Numbered from the stretch's first letter, positions 25,274-35,045 are shown. The stretch: DNA of 64,000 bases from an uncultured Candidatus Pelagibacter sp. (GCA_905616395.1 CAJQSQ010000006.1:1-64000), one strand, 5' to 3'. Made by a program: numbers and translations. Notes: generated by a model not told the origin, from the sequence alone.

Positions 25274-28270
25274 ATGACTCAAAATTATAGACTAGATAAA
25301 ATTGGATTAATAAATAGAGATAAAAAGTTATCGTTTAAGTTTAATGGAAAAAATTACTTTGGTTATGAAGGTGATACTTTAGCATCCGCACTGCTTGCTA
25401 ATGGAGTTCATTTAATTGGAAGAAGCTTTAAATATCACAGGCCCAGAGGCTTTTTCGGTGCTGGTGTTGATGAACCTTATGCAATTGTTCAATTATATAG
25501 AAATAATGAGACAGAACCCAATGTAAAAACTACTGAACAAGAGCTTTTCGAGGGATTAGAAGCAACGAGTGTTAATTGTTGGCCCAGTGTAAATTTTGAT
25601 ATTGGGGCAATTAATAATTTTTTAAAGGTATTTCTTCCAGCTGGATTTTATTACAAGACATTTATGTGGCCAAAAAGTTTTTGGTATAAAGTTTATGAAC
25701 CAATTATAAGAAAAGCAGCTGGTCTTGGTGTTGCATCAACCAAACATGATAAAGAAAGATACGAACACAAATATGAGTACTGTGATTTATTAATTGCTGG
25801 TTCAGGACCTTCTGGTTTAGCAAGTGCATATGCTGCAGCTAAAAATGGAGCAAGAGTAATTTTAGCAGAAGATAAACCTAGATTTGGTGGAACATTGTTA
25901 ACCAGTGAGGTTAATATTGGAAACCAAACAGGAAAAGAATGGGCAGAAAATATTATTTCTGAGCTTAAAGAAATGCCTAATGTTATTGTTAAAAATAGAT
26001 CTCAAGTTTTTGGTTATTATGATCATAACATGTTAGTTATGTCTGAAAAATTAAGTGATCACCTACCTAAAACTAAAAAATACAATCCAAAACAAAGACT
26101 TTGGTATATTAGAGCAAAAGAAGTTTTAATCTCATCAGGATCAATTGAAAGACCTTTAGTATTTGGAAATAACGATACGCCAGGTGTGATGCTGTCCTCT
26201 GCAGCAAAAGAATATTTAAAAGTGTATGGAGTTTTAGTTGGAAAAAAACCTTTAATATTTACAAATAACGACAGTGGTTATGAAACTGCAATTGAGTTTA
26301 AGAAAAATGGAATTGAACCAGTTATATTAGATACAAGAAAAGAACCTAACTCAGAAATAATAGAAGAAGCTAAAAATCTAGGTATACAAATTAAATTCTC
26401 ATATGTAGTTGTTGCAGCGAAAGGATATAAAAAAGTGAATGCTGCAGAAATTGCTAAAATTTCAGATAATAAAAATGACTTAGGCACTTTAGAAAATATT
26501 ACTTGTGACTGTATTTGTGTATCTGGTTTTTGGACACCAACAATACATTTAGCATCTCAATCTGGAAATAAAACTAAATTTGATAAAGATATAGATGCTT
26601 TTGTGCCTGGTGTGTCAAAACAAAGTGAAACTACTTTAGGAGCAGCAAATGGAACATTTACGCTTGCAGAAACTTTAAAAGATTCATTTAATGCTGGTTA
26701 TGAGCTATCTAAAAAAATAACTAAAAATGATAACAAAATTTCACACCCTACTGTTGTTGAAAAAAATAAAACAACTCATGATAAATTTTGGTGTGTTCCA
26801 TTACCAAAAGGAAAAAATTATAAAAGATTTTTAGATTTTCAAAATGATGTGGCTGTTTCTGATATAGAAATTGCACTAAAGGAAGGTTATCGATCTATTG
26901 AACACGTAAAAAGATACACAACACTTGGAATGGCAACAGATCAAGGTAAAACAAGTAATCTCAATGGTTTACAATTAGTTTCAAATATAGAAAATAAAAT
27001 TGTACCAGAGGTAGGCCATACTACTTTTAGACCTCCATACACACCAGTTACCATTGGTGCAATTGTTGGAAGAGAAGTAGGAAAGCATTCGAGACCAACA
27101 AGAAAATCACCTATGCACTCTTGGCATGAAAAAAATAATGCAGTGTTTGTAGATGCAGGTGTTTGGTTGAGACCAAGATATTACAAAATTGGAGAAGAAA
27201 CTTTATTTGAGGGTTCAAAAAGAGAAGCAAAAAATGTTAGAGCCAATGTGGGTGTTTGTGATGTAACTACTTTAGGTAAAATTGATATTAAGGGACCTGA
27301 TGCAGCAGAGCTGCTAAATCGAGTTTATACTAACGCATGGTTAAAGTTGCCTGTTGGTAAAGCAAGATACGGTGTGATGTTAAGAGAAGATGGAATTGTT
27401 ATGGATGATGGAACAACGACGAGAATCTCTGAAAACCATTATCATATGACAACAACAACTGCGCAAGCTGCAAATGTTTTGTCTCATCTTGAATATTATT
27501 TACAACTTGTATGGCCAGAATTAAATGTCAATGTAGTTTCAACTACAGAACAATGGGCAGGAGCTGCAATCGCAGGACCAAAATCTAGAAATTTATTACA
27601 AAAACTATTCCCAAATATTGATGCTTCAACTGAAGGTTTACCTTTTATGGGATATATAGAAGCAGATTTATTTGGAGTGCATGCACGAATTTTTAGAATT
27701 TCATTTTCAGGAGAGCTTGCTTATGAGGTTAATGTCGAATCTGACAATGGAAACTTCATGTGGGAGAAAATAATGGAAGTGGGACAAGAATTTAAAATTC
27801 AACCTTATGGAACTGAAGCATTATCAACTCTAAGAATTGAAATGGGCCACATTGCAGGATCAGAACTTGATGGCAGAACCATTCCTTATGATAACTCTTT
27901 AGAAGGTCTTGTTAGTAAAAAGAAAGACTTTATAGGAAAACGTTCTTTAGATAGAGAGGCATTTATAGCTGATGATAGGCAAAAAGTAGTAGGCGTTGTT
28001 CCAATTGATAAAAAGACAAGCATCCCTGAAGGATCTCATTTAGTTAAAGATGCAATGGCACCAATACCAAATCCTAAATTAGGTTATATTTCTGCATCTT
28101 GTTGGAGTGTTGAATATGATAATCCATTTTCATTAGCAATTCTTAAGGATGGAAAAAATATGATAGGCCAAAAACTATTTGCAATGTCACCATTAAAAAA
28201 TAAAACAATACCTGTTGAGATAGTTTCATCACACTACGTAGATCCAAAGGGTGAAAGGGTAAGATCATGA
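25274..28270 (+). CDS. mgdC: N-methylglutamate dehydrogenase subunit C (SoxA-like, with GcvT domain)
   Basis: A 998-residue alpha subunit. In order: a 2Fe-2S-ferredoxin-like N-terminal domain without its cysteines (residues about 15-90, YEGDTLASALLANG, RSFKYHRPRG), an NAD-binding Rossmann domain (LLIAGSGPSGLASAYAAAKNG, about 172), and a GcvT/folate-binding C-terminal half (from about 610). The GcvT half should trap the methylene group as 5,10-methylene-THF. Size and order match SoxA/MgdC. It overlaps mgdD by 4 bases (ATGA). Confidence 0.87.
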   Translation: MTQNYRLDKIGLINRDKKLSFKFNGKNYFGYEGDTLASALLANGVHLIGRSFKYHRPRGFFGAGVDEPYAIVQLYRNNETEPNVKTTEQELFEGLEATSVNCWPSVNFDIGAINNFLKVFLPAGFYYKTFMWPKSFWYKVYEPIIRKAAGLGVASTKHDKERYEHKYEYCDLLIAGSGPSGLASAYAAAKNGARVILAEDKPRFGGTLLTSEVNIGNQTGKEWAENIISELKEMPNVIVKNRSQVFGYYDHNMLVMSEKLSDHLPKTKKYNPKQRLWYIRAKEVLISSGSIERPLVFGNNDTPGVMLSSAAKEYLKVYGVLVGKKPLIFTNNDSGYETAIEFKKNGIEPVILDTRKEPNSEIIEEAKNLGIQIKFSYVVVAAKGYKKVNAAEIAKISDNKNDLGTLENITCDCICVSGFWTPTIHLASQSGNKTKFDKDIDAFVPGVSKQSETTLGAANGTFTLAETLKDSFNAGYELSKKITKNDNKISHPTVVEKNKTTHDKFWCVPLPKGKNYKRFLDFQNDVAVSDIEIALKEGYRSIEHVKRYTTLGMATDQGKTSNLNGLQLVSNIENKIVPEVGHTTFRPPYTPVTIGAIVGREVGKHSRPTRKSPMHSWHEKNNAVFVDAGVWLRPRYYKIGEETLFEGSKREAKNVRANVGVCDVTTLGKIDIKGPDAAELLNRVYTNAWLKLPVGKARYGVMLREDGIVMDDGTTTRISENHYHMTTTTAQAANVLSHLEYYLQLVWPELNVNVVSTTEQWAGAAIAGPKSRNLLQKLFPNIDASTEGLPFMGYIEADLFGVHARIFRISFSGELAYEVNVESDNGNFMWEKIMEVGQEFKIQPYGTEALSTLRIEMGHIAGSELDGRTIPYDNSLEGLVSKKKDFIGKRSLDREAFIADDRQKVVGVVPIDKKTSIPEGSHLVKDAMAPIPNPKLGYISASCWSVEYDNPFSLAILKDGKNMIGQKLFAMSPLKNKTIPVEIVSSHYVDPKGERVRS

Positions 28271-28854
28271 GTTCAATTTCTGCTTTAAATGCCACCCATA
28301 GCAAAGGACTATTTGGTGATCATGAGGGAAAAAATGATGATGAGCTGCTAAAAGTAAGTGAATTAAAAGACTTTTTAATCATTCAAATAGTTAAATATAA
28401 GAGCTCCTTAACAGCCATTGAAAATATCAAGATAGATAATCTGAGCTTAAAAAATGAAGCTCTAAACATAAGCTGTAACGCTAATACAAGAATTTTATGG
28501 AATGGCCCAAATAACTGGCTTTTAATTTCTTCAAAAAAAGAAACTCTAAAAGAAATTAACGAAAAATTACTAGAAGCAGATTTTGCTATAACAAATGTAT
28601 CTCACAGTAGAGCGATAATTCAAATAGAGGGAAAAAATACAAAAGAGATATTAAAAAAAGGATGTCCTTTTAATTTTAATGAATTAAAAAAAGATACCTG
28701 TTTAAATTCAACTTATAACGGAATGTCAGTCACAATTGATATGATAGATGATAATCCAGAAAAAGTTAGGATATTTACTCTAAGAAGTTTTGGAGAATCT
28801 TTTTATCATTCCATTACTGATGCTTGCTTAGAGTTTGGCTACAAAGGTATTTAA
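28267..28854 (+). CDS. mgdD: N-methylglutamate dehydrogenase subunit D (SoxG-like)
   Basis: A 195-residue gamma subunit related to a GcvT N-terminal fold. Visible family features are the WNGPNNWLLIS strand, SHSRAIIQIEGKNTKEIL and the closing RSFGESFYHSITDAC. It completes the four-gene order B-D-A-G of sarcosine oxidase-type enzymes and shares the mgdC reading junction ATGA. It has no catalytic motif of its own. Confidence 0.83.
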   Translation: MSSISALNATHSKGLFGDHEGKNDDELLKVSELKDFLIIQIVKYKSSLTAIENIKIDNLSLKNEALNISCNANTRILWNGPNNWLLISSKKETLKEINEKLLEADFAITNVSHSRAIIQIEGKNTKEILKKGCPFNFNELKKDTCLNSTYNGMSVTIDMIDDNPEKVRIFTLRSFGESFYHSITDACLEFGYKGI

Positions 28855-28857
28855 AAA

Positions 28858-29727
28858 TTATTGCTTTCTAGTTGCAATATAAACACCAAGAGTTGCTACA
28901 GCAAAACCTACTAGATCTAGATTGTTTAATTTTTCACTTAAAAATAACCAAGCCATTATAGCTGTAGTCGGTGGTATTAAAAAAAATATAGAAACAGTTT
29001 TACTTGCAGAGTTATTTTTAATTAAAAACATTAAGATTGTGAACGCTCCAAATGATACAAGAAATATCTGATGACTCATTGCTATTAGAAATGTAGTTGA
29101 AAAATTAATATAAGGCTCACTAAAAATAAAAATAACTAGTATATGAAAAAAACAACCACCCATTGCTTGATACATATTGCTAACTGATAAAGGCAAATTA
29201 TTACTTATCTTTTTTTGCCACAAGGTAGAAGTTGTAATAGCTAACAGAGCTATAAAAGAAGCTATCACTCCAAAAACAGGAAGGCTTGACCCAACATCAA
29301 AACCCAAAACTAAAGCGGCACCTATAAATCCAAGGATTACTCCAATCCATTGCTTGAAAGTAACTTTTTCATCTAAAAATTTTCCCGCTAAAGCATTAGT
29401 TAAGATTGGTTGTAAGGTAACAATTAATGCGGCAATACCTGTTGGCATCCCAATTGAAACTGAATAAAAAACACCTCCCAAATAAACACCATGAAAAAGC
29501 ACACCACTAAAAAGTGATTGCAGAAGGTTTCTAGTATTGGTTAAAATTTTTTGTTTTGCATAAATTGAAAAAATAAAGAAACCAAAAGCTACAACAAAAA
29601 ATCTAAAAGCTAATGCAGCAAAAGGATCACTATTGTCTATTATTGGCTTTGTTGTCACAAAAGCTGAGGACCACAAAATAATAAAAATGAATGGGAAAAT
29701 TTTAACCATACCGAGTTTATAGGTCAT
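28858..29727 (-). CDS. EamA/DMT-family transporter
   Basis: A 289-residue protein with about ten membrane spans in two halves, each starting with the EamA pattern (WSSAFVTTKPIID near residue 20; FKQWIGVILGFIGAALVLGF near 125). Such proteins export or import metabolites of unknown identity. A second ATG six codons in (MVKIF) is equally likely as the start. It is convergent with mgdD (3-base gap), so it is not part of that operon. Confidence 0.85.
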   Translation of the reverse strand: MTYKLGMVKIFPFIFIILWSSAFVTTKPIIDNSDPFAALAFRFFVVAFGFFIFSIYAKQKILTNTRNLLQSLFSGVLFHGVYLGGVFYSVSIGMPTGIAALIVTLQPILTNALAGKFLDEKVTFKQWIGVILGFIGAALVLGFDVGSSLPVFGVIASFIALLAITTSTLWQKKISNNLPLSVSNMYQAMGGCFFHILVIFIFSEPYINFSTTFLIAMSHQIFLVSFGAFTILMFLIKNNSASKTVSIFFLIPPTTAIMAWLFLSEKLNNLDLVGFAVATLGVYIATRKQ

Positions 29728-29817
29728 ATTTTATGTCAATATTAGAGATTAATATCAAAATGAACACTTTCTCTCTTGAGTTGCACTTATAAATACTTGG
29801 GATTAAGATGAGGTATA

Positions 29818-30129
29818 ATGATTTTAAAAAAAATAATTGCTGGATTATTTTTGCTATTTTTTCTTAATGGTTGTGTGCAAAGCGCAGCTTTATTAGGACC
29901 CGCGTACACATTAACCAGTACTGGCAATATCTATCAAGCTGGTCTCTCTTATGGATCTAATCAAGTAGTCAAAAAAATTACTGGAAAATCAACTACTGAA
30001 AATATTAAGAGTCTTGTAGATAATAAAAAAATAAAAGTTGAGGAAGAAGAAAACTACGACGAGTTCTTTGCTTTGGTAAAAAGCAGAATAGAAAAAACAA
30101 GTAAAATTATTAAATTAGCTAATCAGTAA
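29818..30129 (+). CDS. Small predicted lipoprotein
   Basis: A 103-residue protein with a lipoprotein signal (KKIIAGLFLLFFLNGC, lipobox LNGC at about Cys19) and a mature part beginning VQSAALLGPAYTLTSTGNIYQAGLSYGSNQ, then a Lys/Glu-rich C-terminal helix. It is probably anchored to the outer membrane. Function unknown. It overlaps the convergent downstream gene by 11 bases. Confidence 0.7.
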   Translation: MILKKIIAGLFLLFFLNGCVQSAALLGPAYTLTSTGNIYQAGLSYGSNQVVKKITGKSTTENIKSLVDNKKIKVEEEENYDEFFALVKSRIEKTSKIIKLANQ

Positions 30130-30559
30130 TATTTAATAAAAGCTGTTCTGATTGCCCAGTTTCTTTACACCACAGCTCATAACTTTCACACATTCTCCAC
30201 AAAAAATCAAAAGCACGCTGAGAAATTTCAAGTGGGAAAGAGCTTTTAGCGTAATATAAGTCTGGGTACTTTATTAATTGTTTTACAGTAGCATCTTTTT
30301 GTACATTCAAAAGTTTAATAGTTTCGTCTGGTATTTTCTCTCCACTATCTTTATCGATAAATTTATTATTTTTTAAATATTCAAACCAATCATCATGAAA
30401 CCTACCACTACTTATTTCTTCATATTTTTTTGTGCCTATAAAACTCTCAATGGCATCTATATTAGAAATATCTAAATTATTTTTTTTAATATCAGCTATA
30501 TTTTTATAAATAACTTCAGCTAAATAAATAACATAAGGTTTTTTGATTTTAGAAAGCAT
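30119..30559 (-). CDS. Hypothetical protein in the racemase operon
   Basis: A 146-residue soluble protein rich in aromatic residues and Lys (FHDDWFEYLKNNKF; FDFLWRMCESYELWCKETGQSEQ). It starts 3 bases after the aspartate racemase-like gene, so it is cotranscribed. No family is recognised. The codon structure and clean start argue that it is real. Confidence 0.65.
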   Translation of the reverse strand: MLSKIKKPYVIYLAEVIYKNIADIKKNNLDISNIDAIESFIGTKKYEEISSGRFHDDWFEYLKNNKFIDKDSGEKIPDETIKLLNVQKDATVKQLIKYPDLYYAKSSFPLEISQRAFDFLWRMCESYELWCKETGQSEQLLLNITD

Positions 30560-30562
30560 TTC

Positions 30563-31309
30563 TTATTTTCTATATTTTGCCATAGATGCATTGGCTAATA
30601 TTAAATTTGGATCTAAATATAGTTCTGACATTTTTACATTTTCCAATGATTTAAATGCAAAAATTGCTATAGGTAATTCTGTACAACCTAATATAATTTT
30701 TTTACAATTATTTTTAATTAAATAATTTATCGCTGGTTTAATAGATTTTTCAGCTAGTTTTACATTCCCCATTTTGACATGTTTGATAGTTTTATTAACT
30801 GATTTAATTTGTAGATCTTGAAGAGGTGTAATTAATTTATATTTATTCTTAAATAATTTTTCATAAATTTTTGTTTTTAAAGTACCCTCTGTTGCAAGAA
30901 GTCCGATTTTTGAATTTATTTTACAAACTTTTCTTGTTTTTAAAAAGACTTCTTTAGGCATATTTATGATTGGAATTTTTATTTTTTTTATCAAATCTTC
31001 GTACCAATAATGAGCTGTGTTGCAAGGTATGACAATAAATTTACAACCACTTTTTTCTAGTGATCTACATCCTTCTAGCAAGCTTTTTAGAACTTTATTA
31101 TATTTTATATTGCTTTGAGAATTTCGTGGAAGATCTGAAAATCTTCTAGTCTGAACACCAATCGACTCTGGTCTTCCAGGTATATTGGATTTATTATAAA
31201 GTAAGAAAAGGGGATACTCTTGATCGATTTTACCTCTATTAAGCATTGCTAGCTTGTTACAAAAATCAAGCCCAGCCTGTGTTCCCATTCCTCCTAAAAT
31301 ACCAATCAT
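30563..31309 (-). CDS. Aspartate/glutamate racemase family protein
   Basis: A 248-residue cofactor-independent racemase. The N-terminal GILGGMGTQAGLDFCNK and the two catalytic cysteine motifs IPCNTAHYW and LGCTELPIAI are present. The family interconverts D- and L-aspartate or glutamate, or acts on hydantoins and maleate. The spacing fits the Asp racemase group, yet the substrate is not certain. It leads a two-gene operon with an unknown 146-residue protein. Confidence 0.85.
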   Translation of the reverse strand: MIGILGGMGTQAGLDFCNKLAMLNRGKIDQEYPLFLLYNKSNIPGRPESIGVQTRRFSDLPRNSQSNIKYNKVLKSLLEGCRSLEKSGCKFIVIPCNTAHYWYEDLIKKIKIPIINMPKEVFLKTRKVCKINSKIGLLATEGTLKTKIYEKLFKNKYKLITPLQDLQIKSVNKTIKHVKMGNVKLAEKSIKPAINYLIKNNCKKIILGCTELPIAIFAFKSLENVKMSELYLDPNLILANASMAKYRK

Positions 31310-31355
31310 AATTATTAATACATTTTAATATTGTTAAAAATTTGTTTTGTTTTTT

Positions 31356-31718
31356 TTACAAAGGTTGATTGATACCTCTCATGAAGACTAAAACTAAGCA
31401 ACCATTTATTGTGCGGGATGAATGTTTTGATCCCGGTTTAAAAGATATAAAATCCCCTTTTTTAAAAATTTTCCCATCTGGATCTATTAACTCTCCATCT
31501 AGCATTAAAAATTCCTCAAAACCTGCATGTTCATGAGGTAGACTTTTTGCACCAGGTTCCATCTTCAAAACATATGTTCCTTGACCACCATTCTCCCTAT
31601 TATAGCTAATTTTATGCCAGCTCATGCCAGGCACAACCGCTCCATAGTTATCAAATGGTATAAATTCAATATCGTTTAGATTTGTTATTTTTCTTTTAAT
31701 CATAATTGATATATTCAA
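31356..31718 (-). CDS. Cupin-domain protein (ChrR-like)
   Basis: A 120-residue single cupin. The first metal motif is in LPHEHAGFEEFLMLDGEL and the second in FKKGDFISFKPGSKHSS, giving His/His/Glu/His ligands. It resembles the C-terminal cupin of ChrR-type anti-sigma factors and stand-alone acetylacetone-cleaving-like cupins. Function cannot be set from sequence. A second Met at residue 6 is an alternative start. Confidence 0.8.
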   Translation of the reverse strand: MNISIMIKRKITNLNDIEFIPFDNYGAVVPGMSWHKISYNRENGGQGTYVLKMEPGAKSLPHEHAGFEEFLMLDGELIDPDGKIFKKGDFISFKPGSKHSSRTINGCLVLVFMRGINQPL

Positions 31719-31734
31719 TCATTATTAATAATTA

Positions 31735-32499
31735 ATGAATATGCAAGATATATTTGCTGAAGATGTTGGTAGTGGAATTCCTTTAGTTTTAGTCCATGGT
31801 TTTTTAGGTTCTTCTGAAATGTGGAGGCCACAAATAAATTTCTTTAAAGAGAATTATAGAGTTATTGTGCCAGCACTTCCAGGTTTTGGAAAAAGCAATA
31901 AAGTTAACTCATGTAAGTCAATTGAATGTATGGCTAAATCCATATTGACATCTTTGGATAAAAAGAAAATAGAACATTTTTATTTATTAGGTCACTCAAT
32001 GGGTGGCATGATAGTGCAAGAAATAGTTAAGTTAGCAGGTGAAAAAATATTAAAGTTAATTTGTTATGGTACAGGACCTAGAGGAAATATACCTGGTAGA
32101 TTTGAAACTATAGATGTTTCTAGAGAAAAACTAAAAACTAATGGACTGGAAAATACAGCTTATAGAATTGCAAAAACATGGTTCATTGAAGAGGACAAAG
32201 CTAAATATTTTTACTTATGTGAAGAAGCTGGAAAACAAACTTCTATAGAGGCTGCTGACAATGGATTAGTTGCTATGAAAAATTGGGATGGAGTTAAAAA
32301 TTTACAAAATATTAAAAATGAAACATTAATAGTTTGGGGAGATCAAGATAAGGCTTATAATTTTAATCAAGTAGAAACTCTGAATAATAATATTCCTAGT
32401 AGTAATTTAAAAATAGTTAAAGGATGCTCTCACAATGTTCATTTAGAGAAGCCAGATGAATTTAATATAATAGTGAGTGAATTTCTTAAAAAAAACTGA
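31735..32499 (+). CDS. Alpha/beta hydrolase
   Basis: A 254-residue hydrolase with the oxyanion HGFLGSSEMW, nucleophile elbow GHSMGG, acid WGDQDKAY and His in CSHNVHLEKPDEF. It is of the MhpC/BphD-like or pimeloyl-carrier esterase type. The substrate is not evident. It starts at the ATG at 31735 or two codons later. Confidence 0.87.
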   Translation: MNMQDIFAEDVGSGIPLVLVHGFLGSSEMWRPQINFFKENYRVIVPALPGFGKSNKVNSCKSIECMAKSILTSLDKKKIEHFYLLGHSMGGMIVQEIVKLAGEKILKLICYGTGPRGNIPGRFETIDVSREKLKTNGLENTAYRIAKTWFIEEDKAKYFYLCEEAGKQTSIEAADNGLVAMKNWDGVKNLQNIKNETLIVWGDQDKAYNFNQVETLNNNIPSSNLKIVKGCSHNVHLEKPDEFNIIVSEFLKKN

Positions 32500-32503
32500 T
32501 TGG

Positions 32504-32567
32504 TATTGGCTGAAATATTTAGCTAAATAATTAAAAAATTAATTTAATTAAAAAATCGCAGCCAATA
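32504..32567. repeat. Inverted repeat between convergent genes
   Basis: TATTGGCTG at 32504-32512 is repeated in reverse at 32559-32567 (CAGCCAATA), a perfect 9-bp stem enclosing an AT-rich interior with further small dyads. It lies between the convergent hydrolase and cold-shock genes and may act as a bidirectional 3' end signal, though it lacks clean T runs. Confidence 0.45.
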
Positions 32568-32580
32568 GAAAGTGTGAATA

Positions 32581-32787
32581 TTATGCAGTTTTTAAATTTA
32601 CCGCTGAAGGACCTTTTGGACCATCTTCAACTTCAAAAGTCAAAGCTTGACCTTCATCTAAACCGTTCATACCAGCATCTCTTACAGCTGAAACGTGAAC
32701 GAATACATCTTTTTCTTTATCTTCTCTTTCAATAAAACCAAAACCTTTAGTTGGATTGAACCATTTTACTTTTCCTTGTAGACTCAT
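32581..32787 (-). CDS. Cold-shock domain protein
   Basis: A 68-residue single-domain cold-shock protein that binds RNA. The RNP1 motif KGFGFIER and RNP2-like DVFVHVSAV are intact. The ATG at 32787 ([10 protein letters not shown]) is the right start, since the upstream codons extend before the conserved N-terminus. Such proteins are among the most abundant in small-genome marine bacteria and act as RNA chaperones. Confidence 0.95.
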   Translation of the reverse strand: MSLQGKVKWFNPTKGFGFIEREDKEKDVFVHVSAVRDAGMNGLDEGQALTFEVEDGPKGPSAVNLKTA

Positions 32788-32905
32788 ATTTATCTTCTTA
32801 CTTTTTATTATGTTACTTTTATTACTTATAATTAAGTAATCCACGCTTTGTTTAGATTAATTGAGGTTTTGTCAACTAAATTTGAAAGATTAAATAATTA
32901 AAGAC

Positions 32906-33373
32906 TTATTTGTTGCTAATTAGCATGGTCATATAAATAGAGTTGATATCTTTTTTATAGTGCGAGAAGGGATCACAGGGCTCAAAACCACACTTATTAA
33001 ATAATTTTCTAGCAGTTAAAAAGAAGTCACCAGCACCAGTTTCCAAACTTAATCTTTTAATATTAAGTTTTTTTGCCTCATTAATTAGGTGATTTATGAC
33101 TTTTGTGCCATTTCCATTGCCTCTAAAGTTGTCACTAACCCTTACAGATTTGAATTCACCATGCTCTTTATCTAGGAATTTTAATGCACCGCTACCCATT
33201 AAGTTACTTTCTTCCCACAGGCTCCAAAATTTAATAGATGGGTCTTTTAATCCAGCTATATCAAGTACGTGAGCACTCCCCTCAGGTGATACAGATCTTA
33301 ACTCAATGAAATGCTTGATAAGAAACTCATGAACTTCTGGATTATCAAAATTTCCTTCAATTGATTTTAACAT
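32906..33373 (-). CDS. GNAT-family N-acetyltransferase
   Basis: A 155-residue acetyltransferase with the acyl-CoA loop VRVSDNFRGNGNGTKVINHLINEAKK and a GNAT C-terminal half (LSLETGAGDFFLTARKLFNKCGFEPC). Substrate unknown. It follows purK by 11 bases on the same strand and may share its transcript. Confidence 0.85.
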   Translation of the reverse strand: MLKSIEGNFDNPEVHEFLIKHFIELRSVSPEGSAHVLDIAGLKDPSIKFWSLWEESNLMGSGALKFLDKEHGEFKSVRVSDNFRGNGNGTKVINHLINEAKKLNIKRLSLETGAGDFFLTARKLFNKCGFEPCDPFSHYKKDINSIYMTMLISNK

Positions 33374-33384
33374 TTGAATAATAT

Positions 33385-34431
33385 CTAGTTAAGAAGGGTT
33401 GTTAGGTGTCCCATTTTTCTTTTTTGTTTAATTTCTTTCTTAAGATAATCAAAGAAAAATTCATTTTTATTATGTTCTTTATTTCTGTAATTAGTAATTT
33501 GGTCACCAATTATATTTGTCATCATTGCATTCGATATTTTTTTAAGAGGTATTTGCTCTAATTTGCAAACAGCTCTTACATGGTTTTCAAATTGACTTAT
33601 ATTATATGCGTTAATTGTTAGGTGCCCTGAGTTATGAACTCTTGGTGCAATTTCATTTACATAAAGGTTATCATTTCTATCAATGAAAAACTCAACACAT
33701 AAAGTTCCAACATATTTTAATTCTTCAGAAATTAGTTTTGCCCATAATTTTGATTGTTCTAATATTTTATCACTAATCTCAGCTGGAATTTTAGAATTCT
33801 TCAAAATTTGGTCTTCATGTACATTTTCAATGGGTTCATAAATTTCGTATTTTTGATCACCAAATCTTGTAATAATTATTGAGACTTCTTTTTTTAATTT
33901 TACTAATTTTTCTAAAATATAACCTTTTGAATAATCAACATTTATTGAATCTAAATTTTCCAAACCACTAATTGGGTGTTGCCCCTTGCCATCATATCCT
34001 AGTGTTGTAGTTTTAAGTATACCAGGAAGTAAATCTTCAACTGAGTCCATGTCAGATTTTTTTTCAATAGATACATATCGGGTAGTTCTTATATTTAAAT
34101 TATTGATAAAGTCTTTTTCGGCTAATCTATGTTGAATTATTCTATTTACAGAAGGTTTTGGTAAAACAGGTTTTATTTTATTAATTTCATTTAATGTTTC
34201 ATATGGAATATTTTCAAATTCATAAGTGACAACATCAACTTTATTCAAAAATTCGTTAATCTTATTTTGATCATTATATTCACCGTGTATAAAATCATTA
34301 GAAAAATTTTGTGCTGGTGCATCAATATCGTCACAAAAAATAACTGTCTTAATTTCTAGTTTATTTGCAGCAATAGCCAGCATACTACCTAACTGACCTC
34401 CACCTATAATTCCAAGAATTGGTTTGAACAT
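33385..34431 (-). CDS. purK: N5-carboxyaminoimidazole ribonucleotide synthase
   Basis: A 348-residue ATP-grasp enzyme that carboxylates AIR to N5-CAIR in purine synthesis. Seen motifs: GIIGGGQLGSMLA at the N-terminus, the KTTTLGYDGKGQ loop near 145, and EIAPRVHNSGHLTINA near 265. It follows purE by 9 bases, the standard purE-purK pair. Confidence 0.96.
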   Translation of the reverse strand: MFKPILGIIGGGQLGSMLAIAANKLEIKTVIFCDDIDAPAQNFSNDFIHGEYNDQNKINEFLNKVDVVTYEFENIPYETLNEINKIKPVLPKPSVNRIIQHRLAEKDFINNLNIRTTRYVSIEKKSDMDSVEDLLPGILKTTTLGYDGKGQHPISGLENLDSINVDYSKGYILEKLVKLKKEVSIIITRFGDQKYEIYEPIENVHEDQILKNSKIPAEISDKILEQSKLWAKLISEELKYVGTLCVEFFIDRNDNLYVNEIAPRVHNSGHLTINAYNISQFENHVRAVCKLEQIPLKKISNAMMTNIIGDQITNYRNKEHNKNEFFFDYLKKEIKQKRKMGHLTTLLN

Positions 34432-34440
34432 ATTTTAAAA

Positions 34441-34932
34441 CTATTTTGGTTTTTTTTTAACAGATTTGCTTTGATTTAAACGAAACTGGTTTAATTTTTT
34501 TTTGACAGTTAAATCGCTAAGACCAATAATAGATGCAGCTAATAAGGCAGCATTAATTGCACCATCTTCTCCAATTGCCAATGTTCCAACAGGTATTCCT
34601 TTTGGCATTTGTGCAATAGACAAAAGGCTATCAAGACCTTTTAGCTTTTTACTCTCAATCGGAACTCCTAGCACAGGTAGAGATGTAAGGGCTGAAATCA
34701 TTCCTGGTAAATGCGCAGACCCTCCTGCACCAGCAATAATTACTGTGATACCATTTTTTTCAGCATTAACAGCAAATTCATACATCCTATTAGGGGTTCT
34801 ATGAGCTGATATAATTTTTGTTTCAAATTTTATATTTAATTTTTTAAGAATATTTTGACAAAATATCATGGTTTTGTAGTCAGATTGACTACCCATAACA
34901 ATTGATACTTTCTTTAATTTATTTTTAGTCAT
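34441..34932 (-). CDS. purE: N5-carboxyaminoimidazole ribonucleotide mutase
   Basis: A 163-residue class I PurE that rearranges N5-CAIR to CAIR. MGSQSDYKTM, SAHRTPNRM and GAGGSAHLPGMISALT are the conserved active-site segments. It heads the purE-purK operon. The C-terminal tail is Lys-rich. Confidence 0.96.
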   Translation of the reverse strand: MTKNKLKKVSIVMGSQSDYKTMIFCQNILKKLNIKFETKIISAHRTPNRMYEFAVNAEKNGITVIIAGAGGSAHLPGMISALTSLPVLGVPIESKKLKGLDSLLSIAQMPKGIPVGTLAIGEDGAINAALLAASIIGLSDLTVKKKLNQFRLNQSKSVKKKPK

Positions 34933-35045
34933 TTGTTGTACTTTTATTCTAACAAAATTGTTATTTCAAATTAAGTCTAAAATTTCAATAAAATTAATAG
35001 AATTTATCTATCTTATTGGTATTCTTTAAAACAAATAAGATCACA

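Noticed and set aside
23749-28854. Calling the four-subunit enzyme sarcosine oxidase (soxBDAG)
   Set aside because: The gene order is the same, but gmaS and mgsABC in the same island make N-methylglutamate the more likely substrate; kept as the stated alternative.
29814-29819. TATAAT overlapping the ATG of the lipoprotein gene as a promoter
   Set aside because: It would start transcription inside the gene; more likely chance in AT-rich DNA.
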